Shown here: piece by piece, positions 44,292 to 54,945 of the stretch
Layout of the letters: each line of letters opens with the position of its first letter
How positions within the stretch are numbered: the stretch's first letter is position 1
Assembly (NCBI GenBank): GCA_003215475.1
Contig: QCKH01000005.1
Location: forward strand, 1-64,000
Length of the DNA: 64,000 bases
Direction: 5' to 3'
DNA from: Prochlorococcus sp. AG-409-L21
GTDB lineage: Bacteria > Cyanobacteriota > Cyanobacteriia > PCC-6307 > Cyanobiaceae
Made by a program: the position numbers and the translations under genes
Notes under the pieces: model-generated
Databases searched by the model: none
What the model was told of the DNA's origin: nothing
The model's input: the letters and a program-made list of their open reading frames with translations, nothing else

Positions 44292-45521
44292 TTAATAATC
44301 AACCCCTCTCTTAAGCTGTATACCTTTTTCAGCATAATGTTTATGGCAAACCATTTCAGAATGAACACTTGCTAAATCGAAATATGGAGGATGGTTTTTA
44401 CACCTACCAGTAATTATCACTTCAGTTTCGGAAGGCTTTCGTAATAAAGTTTCCACTATAGGTTCTACAGGAAGAAGTTCCAAATCTACAGTAGGGTTAA
44501 GTTCATCTAGGATAACTGTTTTATATAAGCCACTCGAAATTGCAGCTCTGGCTATTTCCCATGCTCGTTCTGCTTCTACATAATCAATCGGCTGTTGTTG
44601 ACCACGCCACACAATTGCATCTCGACCAGACCGCAAATGATCAACCAAATGAGGGTAGCTTTCTCGCAATGCTGCAATTGCGGCATCTTCTGTATATCCA
44701 TTACCTCCCTTAAGCCATTGCAAAATCAAAACGCGATGACTTTTGTCTTGGCTAATCCCCTTACCAATAGCTTGCAAAGCCTTCCCTAAAGCACTAGTAG
44801 ACTTCCCCTTACCTTCTCCAGTGTATATTTCAATGCCTCCTGGGGAATCAGAAAAAACATAATGACTATTCTCAGGATCTGGTCTACGGTGGCCCTTCAT
44901 CTCTGAATGTAATTCCGCAACTTTAATAAGTTCCCGAGGAGCAGCTCTTCCCGTAACAATAATCTCCATTCCTGCTGGGCGAGAGGCTATTGATTTGACT
45001 ACTTCAGCAACAGGTAAAAGCCCAAGGTCTAAGACAGGGTTAAGTTCATCAAGGACCACTACAGAATAAAGAGCACTTGCAATAGCGCCTTTTGCAATAT
45101 CCCATCCTCGCTTTGCTTCATTTTCATCAAACTTATTAGATTCCTCTGCAGTAAAAAAGTCAGCTCTTCCAGTTCTGACCTGGTCAATTAAATGAGGGAA
45201 GCCTTGCTGCAATGCTTCAATTGCTGCGTCTTCGTCATACGACCTGCCTGGACCTTTGAGAAACCTAAGCAATAAAACCCTAGTACGACGTTGCTCACAA
45301 ATCCCTAAGCCAATTGTTCTTAGAACAACTCCAAGGGCAGCCTGACTTTTTCCTTTCCCATCACCATCGTAAACATGCAACTGGCCATGAATACGTTCTT
45401 TGCTGTCCGCAGCAGTAACGATACCAATAGATTTCTTAGTCCTGAAACTGTTAGTTATTCCTTGTTTCTTAGGAGTCTTTAGATCTTTTTTTGACTCCAT
45501 AAAATGATCCATCCTATACAA
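44292..45521 (-). CDS. Tandem-duplicated CobA/CobO/BtuR-type corrinoid adenosyltransferase-family protein
   Basis: Two P-loops HVYDGDGKGKSQAALG and EIYTGEGKGKSTSALG, each followed by a VVLDELN/VILDELN motif. Confidence 0.85.
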   Translation of the reverse strand: MYRMDHFMESKKDLKTPKKQGITNSFRTKKSIGIVTAADSKERIHGQLHVYDGDGKGKSQAALGVVLRTIGLGICEQRRTRVLLLRFLKGPGRSYDEDAAIEALQQGFPHLIDQVRTGRADFFTAEESNKFDENEAKRGWDIAKGAIASALYSVVVLDELNPVLDLGLLPVAEVVKSIASRPAGMEIIVTGRAAPRELIKVAELHSEMKGHRRPDPENSHYVFSDSPGGIEIYTGEGKGKSTSALGKALQAIGKGISQDKSHRVLILQWLKGGNGYTEDAAIAALRESYPHLVDHLRSGRDAIVWRGQQQPIDYVEAERAWEIARAAISSGLYKTVILDELNPTVDLELLPVEPIVETLLRKPSETEVIITGRCKNHPPYFDLASVHSEMVCHKHYAEKGIQLKRGVDY

Positions 45522-45572
45522 AGCTTACCTAATTCAACTAATAAAGATAATCTTGCAAAGAAGATATAAAAC

Positions 45573-46403
45573 ATGATGCTAAAGCTACAAGATCAACTTG
45601 AAAAGTCAAATCGCAAGGAACTTGATCTTTTACGTGATTTTATTAAAGGGTTTAAAACAGTTTGTATTGCTTATTCAGGAGGAGTAGATAGTTCTCTTGT
45701 AGCCGCAATAGCAAAAGAACAATTACATTCAAATGCAATAGCAGTTACTGGTGTCTCCTCTTCTCTAGCACCACATCTTTTAGAAGAAGCACGTATACAA
45801 GCAAAGTGGATTGGGATCACACACAAAGAATGTGAAACCTACGAACTTCAGAATCCTCAATATACAAGCAACCCCGTAGATAGATGCTTTACTTGTAAGC
45901 AAGAACTTCACAATCACCTAACACAAATTGCCAAAAGTTTCTCTACAGCTCAGGTTTTGGATGGAGTTAATATAGATGATCTATATGACTATCGACCAGG
46001 TATTCAAGCAGCAAAAATTGCAGGTGTTCTTTCACCCCTAGCAGAACTGAAAATCAATAAAACTTCTATTCGACGAATTTCGAAAGCACTTGGGTTTCCA
46101 TGGTGGGACAAGCCTGCTCAACCTTGTTTAGCATCACGATTTCCTTATGGAGAGCCAATTAGTTCAAAACGGCTAAAACAGGTAGCCAAGGCCGAGAAGT
46201 GGTTAATAGAAAATGGTTTTCCTAAAGTAAGAGTTAGAGTACAAGGATTTGTAGGCCGGATAGAAGTACCAACAAATCAAATTAATGATTTACTTGACAA
46301 CTCTAAGCGCAAAGAAATTATAGAATATTTCCTATCAATTGGATTCTCTTCCGTTAGTGTTGATCTTGAAGGGTTAATAAGTGGAAAATTAAATCGAAAA
46401 TGA
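45573..46403 (+). CDS. larE: ATP-dependent sacrificial sulfur transferase, LarE family
   Basis: PP-loop VCIAYSGGVDSSLVAAIA; CFTCKQEL; PCLASRFPYG. Confidence 0.85.
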   Translation: MMLKLQDQLEKSNRKELDLLRDFIKGFKTVCIAYSGGVDSSLVAAIAKEQLHSNAIAVTGVSSSLAPHLLEEARIQAKWIGITHKECETYELQNPQYTSNPVDRCFTCKQELHNHLTQIAKSFSTAQVLDGVNIDDLYDYRPGIQAAKIAGVLSPLAELKINKTSIRRISKALGFPWWDKPAQPCLASRFPYGEPISSKRLKQVAKAEKWLIENGFPKVRVRVQGFVGRIEVPTNQINDLLDNSKRKEIIEYFLSIGFSSVSVDLEGLISGKLNRK

Positions 46404-46423
46404 ATTAAAGTCAGCAACAAGCA

Positions 46424-46918
46424 CTAGGAAGAGGAAACTTTTGGGCTTCTTGTTTTATCTTCTAATCGAATAGGAGTTTTTCTAATAAAGCTATTTAAAA
46501 CATGACTGGTGGATTCAAATTGTTTGGCTAATAACTCACAGGCCTTTTGGGGCATTGTCTTCTCACCACAAGTAAAAACATCTATTGCTGCATATTTACT
46601 TTCAGGCCAAGTATGAATTGAAATATGTGACTCTGCTAAAAGTGCTAAACCAGTTATCCCTTGAGGATCAAATCTATGGGTAATCATATTCAATAACTTT
46701 GCACCTGCAATTTTGGATGCAGATGTCACACTGGTCCTGACAAATGCTTCATCATTTAATTTAGCTGAATCGCATCCATACAATTCAAGAATACAATGCT
46801 TGCCAACTATATCTTCAAGATTGACATTGGGAGTGGTTATTAGATTTTCTTGATTCAATTTTTTCCATCCAGGGTTTGGATGCAAGTAAGACAGACTTTT
46901 TTTCATTTCAAAATTCAT
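46424..46918 (-). CDS. speD: S-adenosylmethionine decarboxylase proenzyme
   Basis: [25 protein letters not shown]. Confidence 0.93.
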   Translation of the reverse strand: MNFEMKKSLSYLHPNPGWKKLNQENLITTPNVNLEDIVGKHCILELYGCDSAKLNDEAFVRTSVTSASKIAGAKLLNMITHRFDPQGITGLALLAESHISIHTWPESKYAAIDVFTCGEKTMPQKACELLAKQFESTSHVLNSFIRKTPIRLEDKTRSPKVSSS

Positions 46919-46932
46919 CAGCGATTAGTAGA

Positions 46933-48054
46933 TTAACCGAGTTCAAGAATTCCTCCATTCTGTAATTCTAATTCTAAAACTTGGGAGTCTTGTCGCCAAT
47001 CACCTTCAAAAACATCTAAATGCGTAGCACTTATTAAGCATTGATGCTCCTCGCCAACTGCATCAAGCAGTAACGACTGTCTCAGAGGATCCAGCTCAGC
47101 AAATACATCATCTAAGACCAAAATTGGAGGCTCATGATGAATAGATCCAACAAATTCCAATTCAGCTAATTTTAAAGCCAAAACAAGAGTTCTTTGTTGC
47201 CCTGCAGATCCGAACTTTCGAGCAGGAACCCCATTAAGCAAAAACGATACTTCATCACGATGTGGACCAACCTTGCATATGCCTTGTTTTTCTTCATCCA
47301 GTCTTTGATTGGCTAACTGTTGTTCAATAGAGAGCCTCCATGCTAATTCTTCTTCTTCACCTTCAAGAACACTACCTGAAAGGTAATTAATCTCCAAGTC
47401 TTCTTGTCCCTTACTCAGACGTTTCTGCCATGCTGAAGCAAGTGGTTCTAAATACTTTAAAGCCCTACGTCGACGTCGGTGAATTCGAGTGCTAACCAAT
47501 GCCATTTGGGCATCAAAAGCATCTAAAAGGGCATCATGATCTTTTAGAGTGCTTTCTCTATAATTGCGCCAAAGCTGACTCCTTTGACGCAATAAGCGAC
47601 TAAACCGAGTAATTAAATCACCGTAAATAGGTTCAAGTTGTTGAACAACTCGATCTAACCAATTCCTTCTTAAAGCTGGCTCTCCTCTAACTAAATTCAA
47701 ATCAAGTGCACTAAAACCTACACACCGAAGAGGTCCTAATAAATCTAATTGTCGAGATAAAACTTTTCCATTTCTATAAGCTTTTCTCCCTCCAGTTTTT
47801 CGAAATTCCAATCCAATTGTTTCCCCATCATTAGTAAGAGCAGAAGCAATTGAACTATCTTGATCCCAAAGAATTAAATCTTGATCGCTACTCGAGCGAT
47901 GAGAACGAAGGCTTCCTAATAGCTCCACTGCCTCTAAGAGGTTTGATTTCCCAACACCATTTGAACCAATCACCAAAAGACGCTTGGAAGTAAATGTAAG
48001 TTTTAAACGTCTGTAACTGCGAAAATTATGCAGTTCTAATTGCTGAAGGGTAAT
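46933..48054 (-). CDS. recF: DNA replication/repair protein RecF (probable ATT start)
   Basis: Upstream in-frame codons encode (I)[47 protein letters not shown], the conserved RecF N-terminus; [12 protein letters not shown]. Confidence 0.92.
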   Translation of the reverse strand: MTLQQLELHNFRSYRRLKLTFTSKRLLVIGSNGVGKSNLLEAVELLGSLRSHRSSSDQDLILWDQDSSIASALTNDGETIGLEFRKTGGRKAYRNGKVLSRQLDLLGPLRCVGFSALDLNLVRGEPALRRNWLDRVVQQLEPIYGDLITRFSRLLRQRSQLWRNYRESTLKDHDALLDAFDAQMALVSTRIHRRRRRALKYLEPLASAWQKRLSKGQEDLEINYLSGSVLEGEEEELAWRLSIEQQLANQRLDEEKQGICKVGPHRDEVSFLLNGVPARKFGSAGQQRTLVLALKLAELEFVGSIHHEPPILVLDDVFAELDPLRQSLLLDAVGEEHQCLISATHLDVFEGDWRQDSQVLELELQNGGILELG

Positions 48055-48132
48055 CTTATTTGTGGCTCCTTTAGTAAGCTAACTTTATTGAGATCTTATT
48101 TAGTTCTCATTCTGCATTATAAAGCAGATTGT

Positions 48133-48206
48133 GGGCATGTAGCTCAGTTGGATAGAGCATCAGATTCCGGTTCTGAGGGTCGGGGGTTCGAGTCCCTCCA
48201 TGCTCG
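48133..48206 (+). tRNA. tRNA-Arg (CCG)
   Basis: GGGCATG...TCAGA-TTCCGGT-TCTGA...GGTTCGAGTCC...CATGCTC. Confidence 0.95.
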
Positions 48207-48219
48207 TTAAGAGAAATGA

Positions 48220-48663
48220 TTAAAGTCTCAAGGCCATGGTTCTTATTCCACCTGGATCAATAATAAATCCTTCATCTTCAAGAACCTTAATTGCAATGGA
48301 AGGTGCAGCAACTGAAACACTGCAACCAGGGAAATCCCTTCTAATAATAAAAAGGGACTGGTTTATTAATACAGATAAAAATATTTGTTGATGCTCTCCA
48401 GGCAAAGCAACAAGATCCCAAAGATTTGCATTTAAGCCTTGATCAGTTGTAATACGAACAAAGCCACACAATTTTAAAGTATCTTCTTCAAGAATAGAAA
48501 GATTATAAGAACTATTATCTAAAGCTAGAGCCAATTTCTTCGGAGAATATGTTTCCGAATTTGATTTAGACAGCAATCTATTAAGTGCTTGTGCAGAAGG
48601 CTGTTCTTCAAACTTTAAAGAGAACCCTGTCGGAAGTTTTGGCGATCTAGGAAATGAGAACAA
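48220..48663 (-). CDS. GNAT-like hypothetical protein
   Basis: LCGFVRITTDQGLNANLWDLVALPGEHQQ...VLEDEGFI acetyltransferase-like pattern. Confidence 0.6.
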   Translation of the reverse strand: MFSFPRSPKLPTGFSLKFEEQPSAQALNRLLSKSNSETYSPKKLALALDNSSYNLSILEEDTLKLCGFVRITTDQGLNANLWDLVALPGEHQQIFLSVLINQSLFIIRRDFPGCSVSVAAPSIAIKVLEDEGFIIDPGGIRTMALRL

Positions 48664-48666
48664 TGT

Positions 48667-51600
48667 TTAGCCTGTATTACGCATCCCTGCAGCAATTCCA
48701 TTAATAGTCAACAAAGCACCTCTTAACAACTCACTTCTGCTATATGTACGCTCTAAATCTCCTTCTTGAAAAACAGTTTCACTAATTGGAGGCTGACGAT
48801 TCTGATCACGTAATCTACGCAATAGAGCCACTTGAAGGAAGCCTAAAGGAACTATTGTTCGATTACGTAAATTTACAGATAGCTGTAATGCAGGATCGGT
48901 ACTTAATAATGATTCTTTGCCAGTAATCTTTAAAATTAACCTTCTTGTCAATTCATACTCATTAGAAATAATCTCAAAAATCGAGTTAAATGCTTCTCTA
49001 TTATCAGTGCTACCAAGGCTAGTCATGTAGTGATGAGCAACTTCTAAATCAACTTTAGAAAGGGTCATTTCAACTTTAGAGATTAACATTCTAAAAAATG
49101 GCCAGCGTTGATTAAGCATCCTTAACAAGTCAATTTGATCTGGCTCAGATGCAAGTTCTTCTTCCAATGCTGTACCAACACCAAACCAACTCGGTAAAAG
49201 AAAACGGCTTTGTGTCCAACCAAATACCCATGGGATAGCTCTTAGACTTGAAAGATCTTTTGCTCCTGACTTCCTGCGAGCAGGGCGACTAGATATTTGT
49301 AACTTACTAATTTCTTCTATTGGAGTCACCTCCTGAAAAAAAGCTACCAAGTCGGGGTTGTCATGAACTAAAGCGCGATAATGTTGTCGAGAACGTACAG
49401 CTAATCTACTCATTAATTCATTCCAGCTTGGAGTAGCATCTAATTGATTAATAACCAAACTGTTCTGAAGAACAGCTGTAGTAACAGTTTCAAGATTATA
49501 AAGTGCAAGTTCTGGAAGGCTATATTTAGAAGCAAGAACTTCACCTTGTTCAGTAATTTTTATGCGACCTTTTAAGGTCCCACTAGGTTGTGCCAGTATT
49601 GCTTGATAAGCAGGTCCCCCTCCTCTTCCTACAGATCCTCCGCGACCATGAAATAAGCGTAAAGCAATACCATGTTGACTAGCTAGATTCTGAAGAGCAA
49701 TTTGCGCTTGATGAATCTCCCAATTACTAGATAAAAATCCTGAGTCTTTATTACTATCTGAATATCCAAGCATAAGCTCCTGTAATGGCTGATTCTTATC
49801 ACCTACCCTAGGAAGTAATTTCATATAAATTTCTGAATTAAATAACTCCTCCATCACTGAAGGAGCACGTTGAAGATCTTCTACTGTTTCAAATAAAGGA
49901 ATGACCAATAAATCAGAAGAGTCTGATGTAATGCTTACCAGACCAAACTCCTTGGCTAATAAAAGAACTTCTAGTAAATCAGAAGCAGTATGGCTCATAG
50001 AAATAACATATGAGCGACATATTCGACTACCAAATTCTTTTTGTAGACGATCTAACATTCTAAATACTGCAAATGTTTCTTCTGTACCAGGAGACCAGGG
50101 AACTCCTGAGGGAATTAGGGGTCTCAATGTCTGAAGTTCATCCATAATCCATTTATGTTTTTCTTCTTCGGTCATATTGAGATAAGTTTTTTCAAGTTTG
50201 AGATATTTAGTTAACTCATCTAAAGCATCACTATGTCGAGAACTTTCTTGCCTGATATCTAAGCTCGCAAGAGAAAAAGCAAAAATATGCACCTGTGTCA
50301 ATAAAGTATCTAAAGGTTCACAACTAAGATTCGTTGCAACCAAACTATTACGGATAAGTTCTAGATCACTTCTAAATTCATCGATAGAGCTGTAGTGAAA
50401 TGCTTCTTTCGTAGTATCCGAATCATTAATGGTATTAGTTAATTCAAGTGATATCTGCCAACCTCCTTCAGAAAGCTCTTGATTACGTTGTTGGGTAAAG
50501 TTTAACCTCTCGAGGATATAACTCAACTTCAACCTATAGGGTTCCAACCTATATCGTGCTGCTCGTTCTTCATAGACATCCGGGAATTGTATTCTATCGA
50601 TTTCTAAAGACTCAAGCAATTGAGAACTCACTTGACTCCATTGCATAGATATACTTAATTGATCTCTTAATTCCTGAACAGACTTAATATAGCGTTTCAA
50701 CATTAAGTGTCTTTGATAACAAGCTGTTCGCCAGGTAATTTCTGGTGTTACAGAAGGGTTACCATCCCTGTCAGAGCCTACCCATGAGCCAAATGTACAA
50801 AATGCTTCTTGCGGAACTTCTACATCAGAATAACTTTGTGATAAAGCTGAGCAAATACGACGACGCAATTGAGGCATTGCGTCAAATAAGACTTGTTGAA
50901 AATAATGAAGAGCGTAATCAACTTCATCTAAAACCGTTGGTTTAAACTGATGCAATTCATCTGTTCTCCACCACAATTTAATTTCTTCCTCTAATTGCAA
51001 TCTCAAACTATCTTTTTCAGATTTTGAAATAACAAAGTTTGATTGGAGTTGTTGTAAAAGACTTGCAACGCGAGTCTGTTTATGACGAACTGTATGTCTA
51101 ACTATCTCAGTAGGGTGAGCTGTAAAAACAAGCCGGATATCCATCTCTCTCAACAAGTCTTCCAATTGACCTGGAGGAACGTTTAATCTGCGTAAGCGAT
51201 CAAACAACTCGCTAAAAGTTGCTGGTGCTGACTGGCTAGCAAGTGGAGGCGCAAAGGGATCTATGCTATCTGAACTATCTTCCACTTTATCCTGAGTAAT
51301 ACTTTCTAAATAGCTATCTTCCTCTATACGTTGCTCAAGGATATTGACTAACTGAAAATATAAAGAAAATGCTCTAGCAGCAGATATCGCTTCTGCTAGA
51401 TCCATTTTCCCAATTAAATCTATAATCTCATTCATTCGATTAATTTGCTGCTCCCCTTCAATTACATTTGAATTACTTAATTTTTTTAATCGAAGAAGGC
51501 GATTTGCTTGTTCTAATGGACATTCACTCCGGACAACATTTTCCCATAGCTCTTCTACCAATTCCAAACGATCTTGTAACAACCTCGCAGAGACATGATC

Positions 51601-51681
51601 TGACAAAATTTGGTTGGCTTCATTAGATATAGAGGTATTTTCAGAAGCTGGTTGCATTGAAGGATTCTTTGATTCAGTCAT
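48667..51681 (-). CDS. ppc: Phosphoenolpyruvate carboxylase
   Basis: [48 protein letters not shown]. Confidence 0.98.
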   Translation of the reverse strand: MTESKNPSMQPASENTSISNEANQILSDHVSARLLQDRLELVEELWENVVRSECPLEQANRLLRLKKLSNSNVIEGEQQINRMNEIIDLIGKMDLAEAISAARAFSLYFQLVNILEQRIEEDSYLESITQDKVEDSSDSIDPFAPPLASQSAPATFSELFDRLRRLNVPPGQLEDLLREMDIRLVFTAHPTEIVRHTVRHKQTRVASLLQQLQSNFVISKSEKDSLRLQLEEEIKLWWRTDELHQFKPTVLDEVDYALHYFQQVLFDAMPQLRRRICSALSQSYSDVEVPQEAFCTFGSWVGSDRDGNPSVTPEITWRTACYQRHLMLKRYIKSVQELRDQLSISMQWSQVSSQLLESLEIDRIQFPDVYEERAARYRLEPYRLKLSYILERLNFTQQRNQELSEGGWQISLELTNTINDSDTTKEAFHYSSIDEFRSDLELIRNSLVATNLSCEPLDTLLTQVHIFAFSLASLDIRQESSRHSDALDELTKYLKLEKTYLNMTEEEKHKWIMDELQTLRPLIPSGVPWSPGTEETFAVFRMLDRLQKEFGSRICRSYVISMSHTASDLLEVLLLAKEFGLVSITSDSSDLLVIPLFETVEDLQRAPSVMEELFNSEIYMKLLPRVGDKNQPLQELMLGYSDSNKDSGFLSSNWEIHQAQIALQNLASQHGIALRLFHGRGGSVGRGGGPAYQAILAQPSGTLKGRIKITEQGEVLASKYSLPELALYNLETVTTAVLQNSLVINQLDATPSWNELMSRLAVRSRQHYRALVHDNPDLVAFFQEVTPIEEISKLQISSRPARRKSGAKDLSSLRAIPWVFGWTQSRFLLPSWFGVGTALEEELASEPDQIDLLRMLNQRWPFFRMLISKVEMTLSKVDLEVAHHYMTSLGSTDNREAFNSIFEIISNEYELTRRLILKITGKESLLSTDPALQLSVNLRNRTIVPLGFLQVALLRRLRDQNRQPPISETVFQEGDLERTYSRSELLRGALLTINGIAAGMRNTG

Positions 51682-52823
51682 AAGGATTCATCATTCAGGT
51701 ATCTATCTTTCGAAGAGTATTCTTCGATTTCCATTTCATTGATTGATTGCTGAAGAATCAAAGGCAAAGGGACCCCTTCTTCAAAAGCTTGCAACCATTG
51801 CATTGATTGATTTCCTTTGTTCAAAACATTCTGAATAGGAGCCAATAACGGAAGGACATTCATTTCGATTGCTAAAGGTTCAACCTCCTGCAAAAGCTTA
51901 TTAATCCAATCTCGGCATAAAATCTTTTGACCATCCAACCAATGATGCAAAACTGCATTAAGACTATCCTTAGCAGCGGCAGCTTCATTTATATCGCATA
52001 AATCAGAAAGCTCAGAAAGACTGAGTTTGCTGGTTTTAATTGGATCTAATTTCCTAGGATTATTCATAAGACTAATAACTCTTAATTCAAGCAAAGCAGT
52101 AATAGCTAATAACAAATCACAGTCAATAATCAAATCACAAATACGTAGTTCCAGTCGGTTTAATTGATAAGGACGTTTATCACCATTTGGTCGCACGGCA
52201 GTCCACAAATGACGTTCATTACACATAGTCCCATTTTTCAGTTGGTTTTCTATCCAAGTCACATATTCAGTATGAGATAAGAAAAAAGGGACTTTTTCGG
52301 GTGTTTTGGGAAATTGAATCCATCTTTGTGAATGAAAACCAGTGGGAGAACCATCTAAAAACGGAGAACTTGCACTTAAAGCCAAATAAAGAGCTGCTTC
52401 GCACCTAGTTAATCCAAGAGCAGAAAAAATACAGGGCAAATCATCAATGCCTAAATTGATATGAATACTTGCAGTAACAACCTTTGTACCATAATTTGCC
52501 TCAATGAAATCATGGTAAGGATTAGAAAGATCAGATCTCTGAAATTCTTTACTATCACCTAAACTTAAAGTACTGCCTGGCAAAATAGTTAGATTTTTAA
52601 CTTTTAGCCAATCTCTCAATCTTCTTCGTGGTTCCAAAAGCAATTCTTTTAGTCTTTCATATTGTTTTTCAGGCTCAGTTATATATTCAAGATTGCGTTG
52701 ATCTGGTTCCTTAACAAAGTCTGGAAACTCATTAGCTACCAATGAAGAAACACCTATATGTTTTCCAAGATCACTCCCTGTAAATAATTCAACTTCAAAA
52801 CCTTTAAACAAAAATTCTGTCAT
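51678..52823 (-). CDS. gshA: Glutamate-cysteine ligase (cyanobacterial/plant-like)
   Basis: [10 protein letters not shown]...[24 protein letters not shown]. Confidence 0.82.
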   Translation of the reverse strand: MTEFLFKGFEVELFTGSDLGKHIGVSSLVANEFPDFVKEPDQRNLEYITEPEKQYERLKELLLEPRRRLRDWLKVKNLTILPGSTLSLGDSKEFQRSDLSNPYHDFIEANYGTKVVTASIHINLGIDDLPCIFSALGLTRCEAALYLALSASSPFLDGSPTGFHSQRWIQFPKTPEKVPFFLSHTEYVTWIENQLKNGTMCNERHLWTAVRPNGDKRPYQLNRLELRICDLIIDCDLLLAITALLELRVISLMNNPRKLDPIKTSKLSLSELSDLCDINEAAAAKDSLNAVLHHWLDGQKILCRDWINKLLQEVEPLAIEMNVLPLLAPIQNVLNKGNQSMQWLQAFEEGVPLPLILQQSINEMEIEEYSSKDRYLNDESL

Positions 52824-52826
52824 AAA

Positions 52827-54344
52827 TCAAATGCAACTCTGAAGACAGCCCAATGCAGTAAGCATTGCTTTCGCTTTATTTAAAGTTTCCTCAAATTCCT
52901 TTTCAGGAAGGGAATCTGCAACAATGCCAGCACCTGCTTGTACTTCTACATCCCAAAGATTTTTTGAGTGCTGGTTGACAACCATTGTCCTAATTGTAAT
53001 GGCAGTGTTTAAAGCACCATTTATATCCATAGAGCCATATACACCAGAATAAGGTCCTCTAACATTAGGTTCCAACTCATGAATCAATTGCATAGCTCTT
53101 ATCTTAGGAGCGCCAGACACAGTACCTGCTGGGAATGCTGCCATCAGCAAATCCCAAACATCCATTTCATTATCCAAAAAACCTTGAACTTCACTGACGA
53201 TATGCATGACATGAGAATATTTTTCTATCTGCATTAAATCCTTGACGGCAACAGTTCCAGCTTTACATACTCGACCTAAATCATTACGACCTAAATCAAC
53301 CAACATCACATGTTCAGCTCTTTCTTTAGGATCTGCCAAGAGATCAGTTTCTAAGTTGACATCTTCTTGATCATTTTCCCCCCTAGGTCTAGTACCAGCA
53401 ATTGGGCGTAAACTTGCACAAATTTCCTTTTCAATAGGCTTTGCTTGAACCATAACTTCAGGGCTTGATCCAATTAGTTGCCAGTCTCCAAAATCATAAA
53501 AAGCCATAAATGGTGATGGATTGACAATTCTCAAACTCCTATACAAATCCAAAGGGCAACTAGAAACACTTGTTTTAAATTTTTGACTCAATACAAGTTG
53601 AAAGATGTCCCCTTTTGATATGTAGTCTTTTACTTTTGCAACAGCTTTTTTGAAATTGATTTTAGTCCAGTTGCTTTCAACTGAATCAGATATTGGTGCA
53701 TTTTGATCCCATTTTAGAGGTTTAATCGAAGGCAAAGGTTTTTCCATTAGATTCTCAAATTCATTTATCCCTCTCAAGGCTTTTTCATATGCTTCTACAG
53801 GTGATTGGCCTGTTGTTAGATCACCATATGAAACTGCAGTAATAAACCTTTTGATTTGATCGAAAATTATGATTTTATCCATAAACATCCATTTGCCATC
53901 TGGCAAATTTCCTTGATTTCGCTTATAGACAGGAACCTTTGGTTCTATCCACTCAATTAATTCATATCCCCACATACCATAAAGTTGACCCAAAGAAGGA
54001 AGACCAGAAACTAATTCAGATTTATATGGTGCTAAAAAATTTCTAAGCAAATCAAAAGGATTCCCAGTGAAATCTTCTTTTTGCGAGTTCCTCCAACTTC
54101 GAGTTATTTGATCTCCTCTAACAGTAACAACCCATAATGGATCAGAAGCAACAACACTCCATCGACCTAAAGTATCGCCACCCTCTACCGACTCAAGCAA
54201 GACACCAGGCAATGTCTCTTGACCAACCTTTATCCATGTAGTAAGAGGAGTTTCTAGATCTGCAGGCCAACTTCTGACAAGAGGAATGAAGTTTAATCCC
54301 CTTGAAGCAGCATCTAAAAAAGAATCTCGATCAGATATTGCCAT
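52827..54344 (-). CDS. trpE: Anthranilate synthase component I
   Basis: IAGTRPRGENDQEDVNLETDLLADPKERAEHVMLVDLGRNDLGRVC; FPAGTVSGAPKIRAMQLI. Confidence 0.95.
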   Translation of the reverse strand: MAISDRDSFLDAASRGLNFIPLVRSWPADLETPLTTWIKVGQETLPGVLLESVEGGDTLGRWSVVASDPLWVVTVRGDQITRSWRNSQKEDFTGNPFDLLRNFLAPYKSELVSGLPSLGQLYGMWGYELIEWIEPKVPVYKRNQGNLPDGKWMFMDKIIIFDQIKRFITAVSYGDLTTGQSPVEAYEKALRGINEFENLMEKPLPSIKPLKWDQNAPISDSVESNWTKINFKKAVAKVKDYISKGDIFQLVLSQKFKTSVSSCPLDLYRSLRIVNPSPFMAFYDFGDWQLIGSSPEVMVQAKPIEKEICASLRPIAGTRPRGENDQEDVNLETDLLADPKERAEHVMLVDLGRNDLGRVCKAGTVAVKDLMQIEKYSHVMHIVSEVQGFLDNEMDVWDLLMAAFPAGTVSGAPKIRAMQLIHELEPNVRGPYSGVYGSMDINGALNTAITIRTMVVNQHSKNLWDVEVQAGAGIVADSLPEKEFEETLNKAKAMLTALGCLQSCI

Positions 54345-54408
54345 TCAATTACCATTGCTGCCTTCAATTGGCAAAATTAGATGTAACGCTAAATATATTC
54401 TGGTTTCT

Positions 54409-54834
54409 TCAAGAGTCGAAGGTATTTTTCCCAGTGAATTTAACACTTGCAGGATTTGGATTCTGACCAATTCTACGAGAATTGTGGTTCGTGATAGGTC
54501 GGCCCTCATTAACTTTTTCAGGGAAAACTCCGTCTTTAGGATGCAAAAACTCAGTATCTCCTCCTGGGAAAATCCTATAAATCTTATAATCCTCAATCCT
54601 AGGCTTGAAGGTCCTCAACTGAGTACCTAAGGCCAAGCATTGTTCTTTTCTGGCGAAATACATAATATTTTCACCTTCATTCATCATGGCTGCTCCACCA
54701 GTTGGGAGCTCAAAAGCCTGGGACTTTTTACTGCTCCAGGTGATGGCATATTTCTCCTCGGTTTCAGCAGAGTTAAGAAGACCTCCAGTACTGCCGATAT
54801 GTTTGGGGAGACTACCTTTCAGAACTTCAGTCAT
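54409..54834 (-). CDS. psaD: Photosystem I subunit II
   Basis: [57 protein letters not shown]. Confidence 0.97.
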   Translation of the reverse strand: MTEVLKGSLPKHIGSTGGLLNSAETEEKYAITWSSKKSQAFELPTGGAAMMNEGENIMYFARKEQCLALGTQLRTFKPRIEDYKIYRIFPGGDTEFLHPKDGVFPEKVNEGRPITNHNSRRIGQNPNPASVKFTGKNTFDS

Positions 54835-54945
54835 TGCTGTTCCTAAGACTCTGATATCTACTACAACTTGAAAGTAGCACTAACTTTTGTACCTTTTATC
54901 ACTTTCTCTGTAGAACCTTCACACGAGTCAACATTAGAAATAAAA

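Noticed and set aside
54286-54871. Plus-strand ORFs antisense to psaD/trpE start
   Set aside because: Shadow of psaD; no independent coding evidence
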